From Candidatus Poribacteria bacterium (lineage in GTDB: Bacteria > Poribacteria > WGA-4E > DTYX01), in contig DTYX01001077.1 of NCBI GenBank assembly GCA_012961655.1, positions 1 to 6,354 on the forward strand: 6,354 bases of DNA. Reading direction: 5' to 3'. This document shows, in pieces, positions 5,283 to 6,354 of this stretch (its first letter is position 1; each line of letters opens with the position of its first letter). The position numbers and the translations under genes were made by a program. The notes beneath the pieces are model-generated. The model was not told the origin of the DNA, did not search any database, and saw only the letters and a program-made list of their open reading frames with translations.

Positions 5283-6341
5283 ATGGAACCCGTAAAATTG
5301 GGTATTATTGGTTGTGGTGTAATAGGTACCAATCACGTTGCAGATGCGACAAAATCACCTTTGGTGGAACTAGTCGCAGTGGCTGATGTAATAGAACAAC
5401 GGGCGCGAGCCACCGCTGAGAAATTCAGCGTGCCGTCATTTTACAATAACGATGAAGACTTACTAAATAACGGGCAAATCGAGGCTGTATGGCTTGCGAT
5501 GCCCACAGGTGTGCGAACGCCGATAGCTTTCAATGCTTTAAAGAAAGGCAAGCACATCATTCTGGAAAAGCCCGCCGCGAGCAAAGCGAGTGAAATCGAA
5601 GAGATGATTCAATTACGCGGCGACCGCGTTGTGGCATGTTGCTCACCCCGACGTGCTTTCACTGGACATGCAGAGGCCGCTGCTAAGTGCGTTGCTTCCG
5701 GTGCATTGGGAAAAATCCGCATTGTGCGCGTCCGGGCGATTGGCGGAACTCCGCCCAATCCATCACCCAATCCTCCGCCTTGGAGACAAAGCATGAAACT
5801 AAACGGCGGCGGAATACTGGTGAACTGGAGTTGCTATGACCTAGATTATCTGATGCAGATTGTCAATTGGCAGTTGCGGCCGCGTGTCGTCCTAGCCAAA
5901 TGGTGGCCGGTTGCGGAAAAGATGTCCGCTTACGTAGCGTCAGGCTCAGACGCCGATTCCCATTACACGGCATTCATCACTTGTGATGACGATATCGTTT
6001 TGACAATGGAACGGGCGGAATTCTCTAGCGCTGCTAACGACCAAGCGTGGGAGATTATCGGTACGGAAGGAACACTACACATGCCGATGGTACCGCAGAA
6101 GGGCAAACCGAACGCTGTCATATTGGATCGATTCGTGCCAGGCGAAGGTGTTGTCTCCGAGGCAATCTGGGAAGAGGGGCAGGGTGGTGGTCCAGAAGGC
6201 GGCGTTCTGGAAGATTTCGTTCATGCGGTTCGTGAGAATAAAGAGCCGAAGACAACTCTGGAACGCGCCCTTGTGATGCAGAAGATTACCGACGCAATCT
6301 ATGCTTCCACCGAGACGGGTAAGGCTGTTCATATCTGCTGA
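5283..6341 (+). CDS. Gfo/Idh/MocA family NAD(P)-dependent oxidoreductase
   Basis: This 352-residue protein has the normal length of the family, which oxidises or reduces sugars, inositols and their derivatives. The N-terminal Rossmann fold shows GIIGCGVIGTNH (7-18, GxGxxG), an acidic residue at the end of the second strand (VADV, D35) favouring NAD(H), and the hallmark E95-K96-P97 whose lysine is catalytic in characterised members. The C-terminal domain contains GGG (175-177) and GTEGTL (260-265). In the segment GGGxxxDxGxHxxD, this protein has N181 for the first Asp, S183 for Gly and Y185 for the proton-transfer His, while D188 is kept. A Pro-rich loop (GTPPNPSPNPPP, 155-166) is unusual. No signal peptide is seen. 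It lies 137 bases behind the propeller gene on the same strand and may be on the same message. Family certain, substrate unknown. Confidence 0.92.
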   Translation: MEPVKLGIIGCGVIGTNHVADATKSPLVELVAVADVIEQRARATAEKFSVPSFYNNDEDLLNNGQIEAVWLAMPTGVRTPIAFNALKKGKHIILEKPAASKASEIEEMIQLRGDRVVACCSPRRAFTGHAEAAAKCVASGALGKIRIVRVRAIGGTPPNPSPNPPPWRQSMKLNGGGILVNWSCYDLDYLMQIVNWQLRPRVVLAKWWPVAEKMSAYVASGSDADSHYTAFITCDDDIVLTMERAEFSSAANDQAWEIIGTEGTLHMPMVPQKGKPNAVILDRFVPGEGVVSEAIWEEGQGGGPEGGVLEDFVHAVRENKEPKTTLERALVMQKITDAIYASTETGKAVHIC

Positions 6342-6354
6342 GTAAACACGAATA

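Overview
The window holds five complete genes, all on the + strand, with short intergenic gaps and no RNA gene, CRISPR array or transposase. The layout looks like one catabolic gene cluster from an uncultured bacterium. Strong Shine-Dalgarno sequences and a sigma70-type promoter indicate a bacterium. The combination of a sulfatase, paired amidohydrolase_2-like proteins, an Asp-box propeller protein and a Gfo/Idh/MocA oxidoreductase, with small palindromes and short tandem repeats between genes, recalls genomes such as Candidatus Poribacteria, Planctomycetes or related polysaccharide-degrading lineages. That placement is an impression from gene content and not a demonstrated assignment.

Positions 1-204 are a non-coding leader with a near-perfect 13-bp-arm palindrome (18-44) and a good promoter (TTGACA, 17-bp spacer, TATTAT; 108-136). 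Positions 205-1557 encode a type I sulfatase that resembles lysosomal sulfamidase (N-sulfoglucosamine sulfohydrolase, SGSH) over its whole length but has no signal peptide. The gap 1558-1666 contains a stable hairpin and four copies of a 7-base repeat. Next comes a tight three-gene unit: an amidohydrolase_2 family TIM-barrel protein with all expected metal ligands (1667-2473), a second protein of the same fold in which every expected ligand has been replaced (2478-3314), and a two-domain protein (preferred start 3328, end 5145) with an alpha/alpha-barrel-like N-terminal half and a C-terminal propeller-like region carrying four Asp-box motifs. The gap 5146-5282 again holds a short tandem repeat and a hairpin. 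The last gene (5283-6341) is a Gfo/Idh/MocA NAD(P)-dependent sugar oxidoreductase whose usual catalytic Asp/His pair reads Asn/Tyr.

Taken together, the genes suggest intracellular processing of a sulfated, probably amino-sugar-containing, carbohydrate: desulfation by the sulfatase, oxidation by the dehydrogenase, and hydrolysis or decarboxylation of a ring-opened or lactone intermediate by the amidohydrolase pair. The propeller protein is the least understood member. The pathway is inferred from family membership and adjacency only. The most unusual items are the intact/degenerate amidohydrolase pair, the barrel-plus-propeller fusion, and the apparently cytoplasmic sulfamidase-like enzyme.
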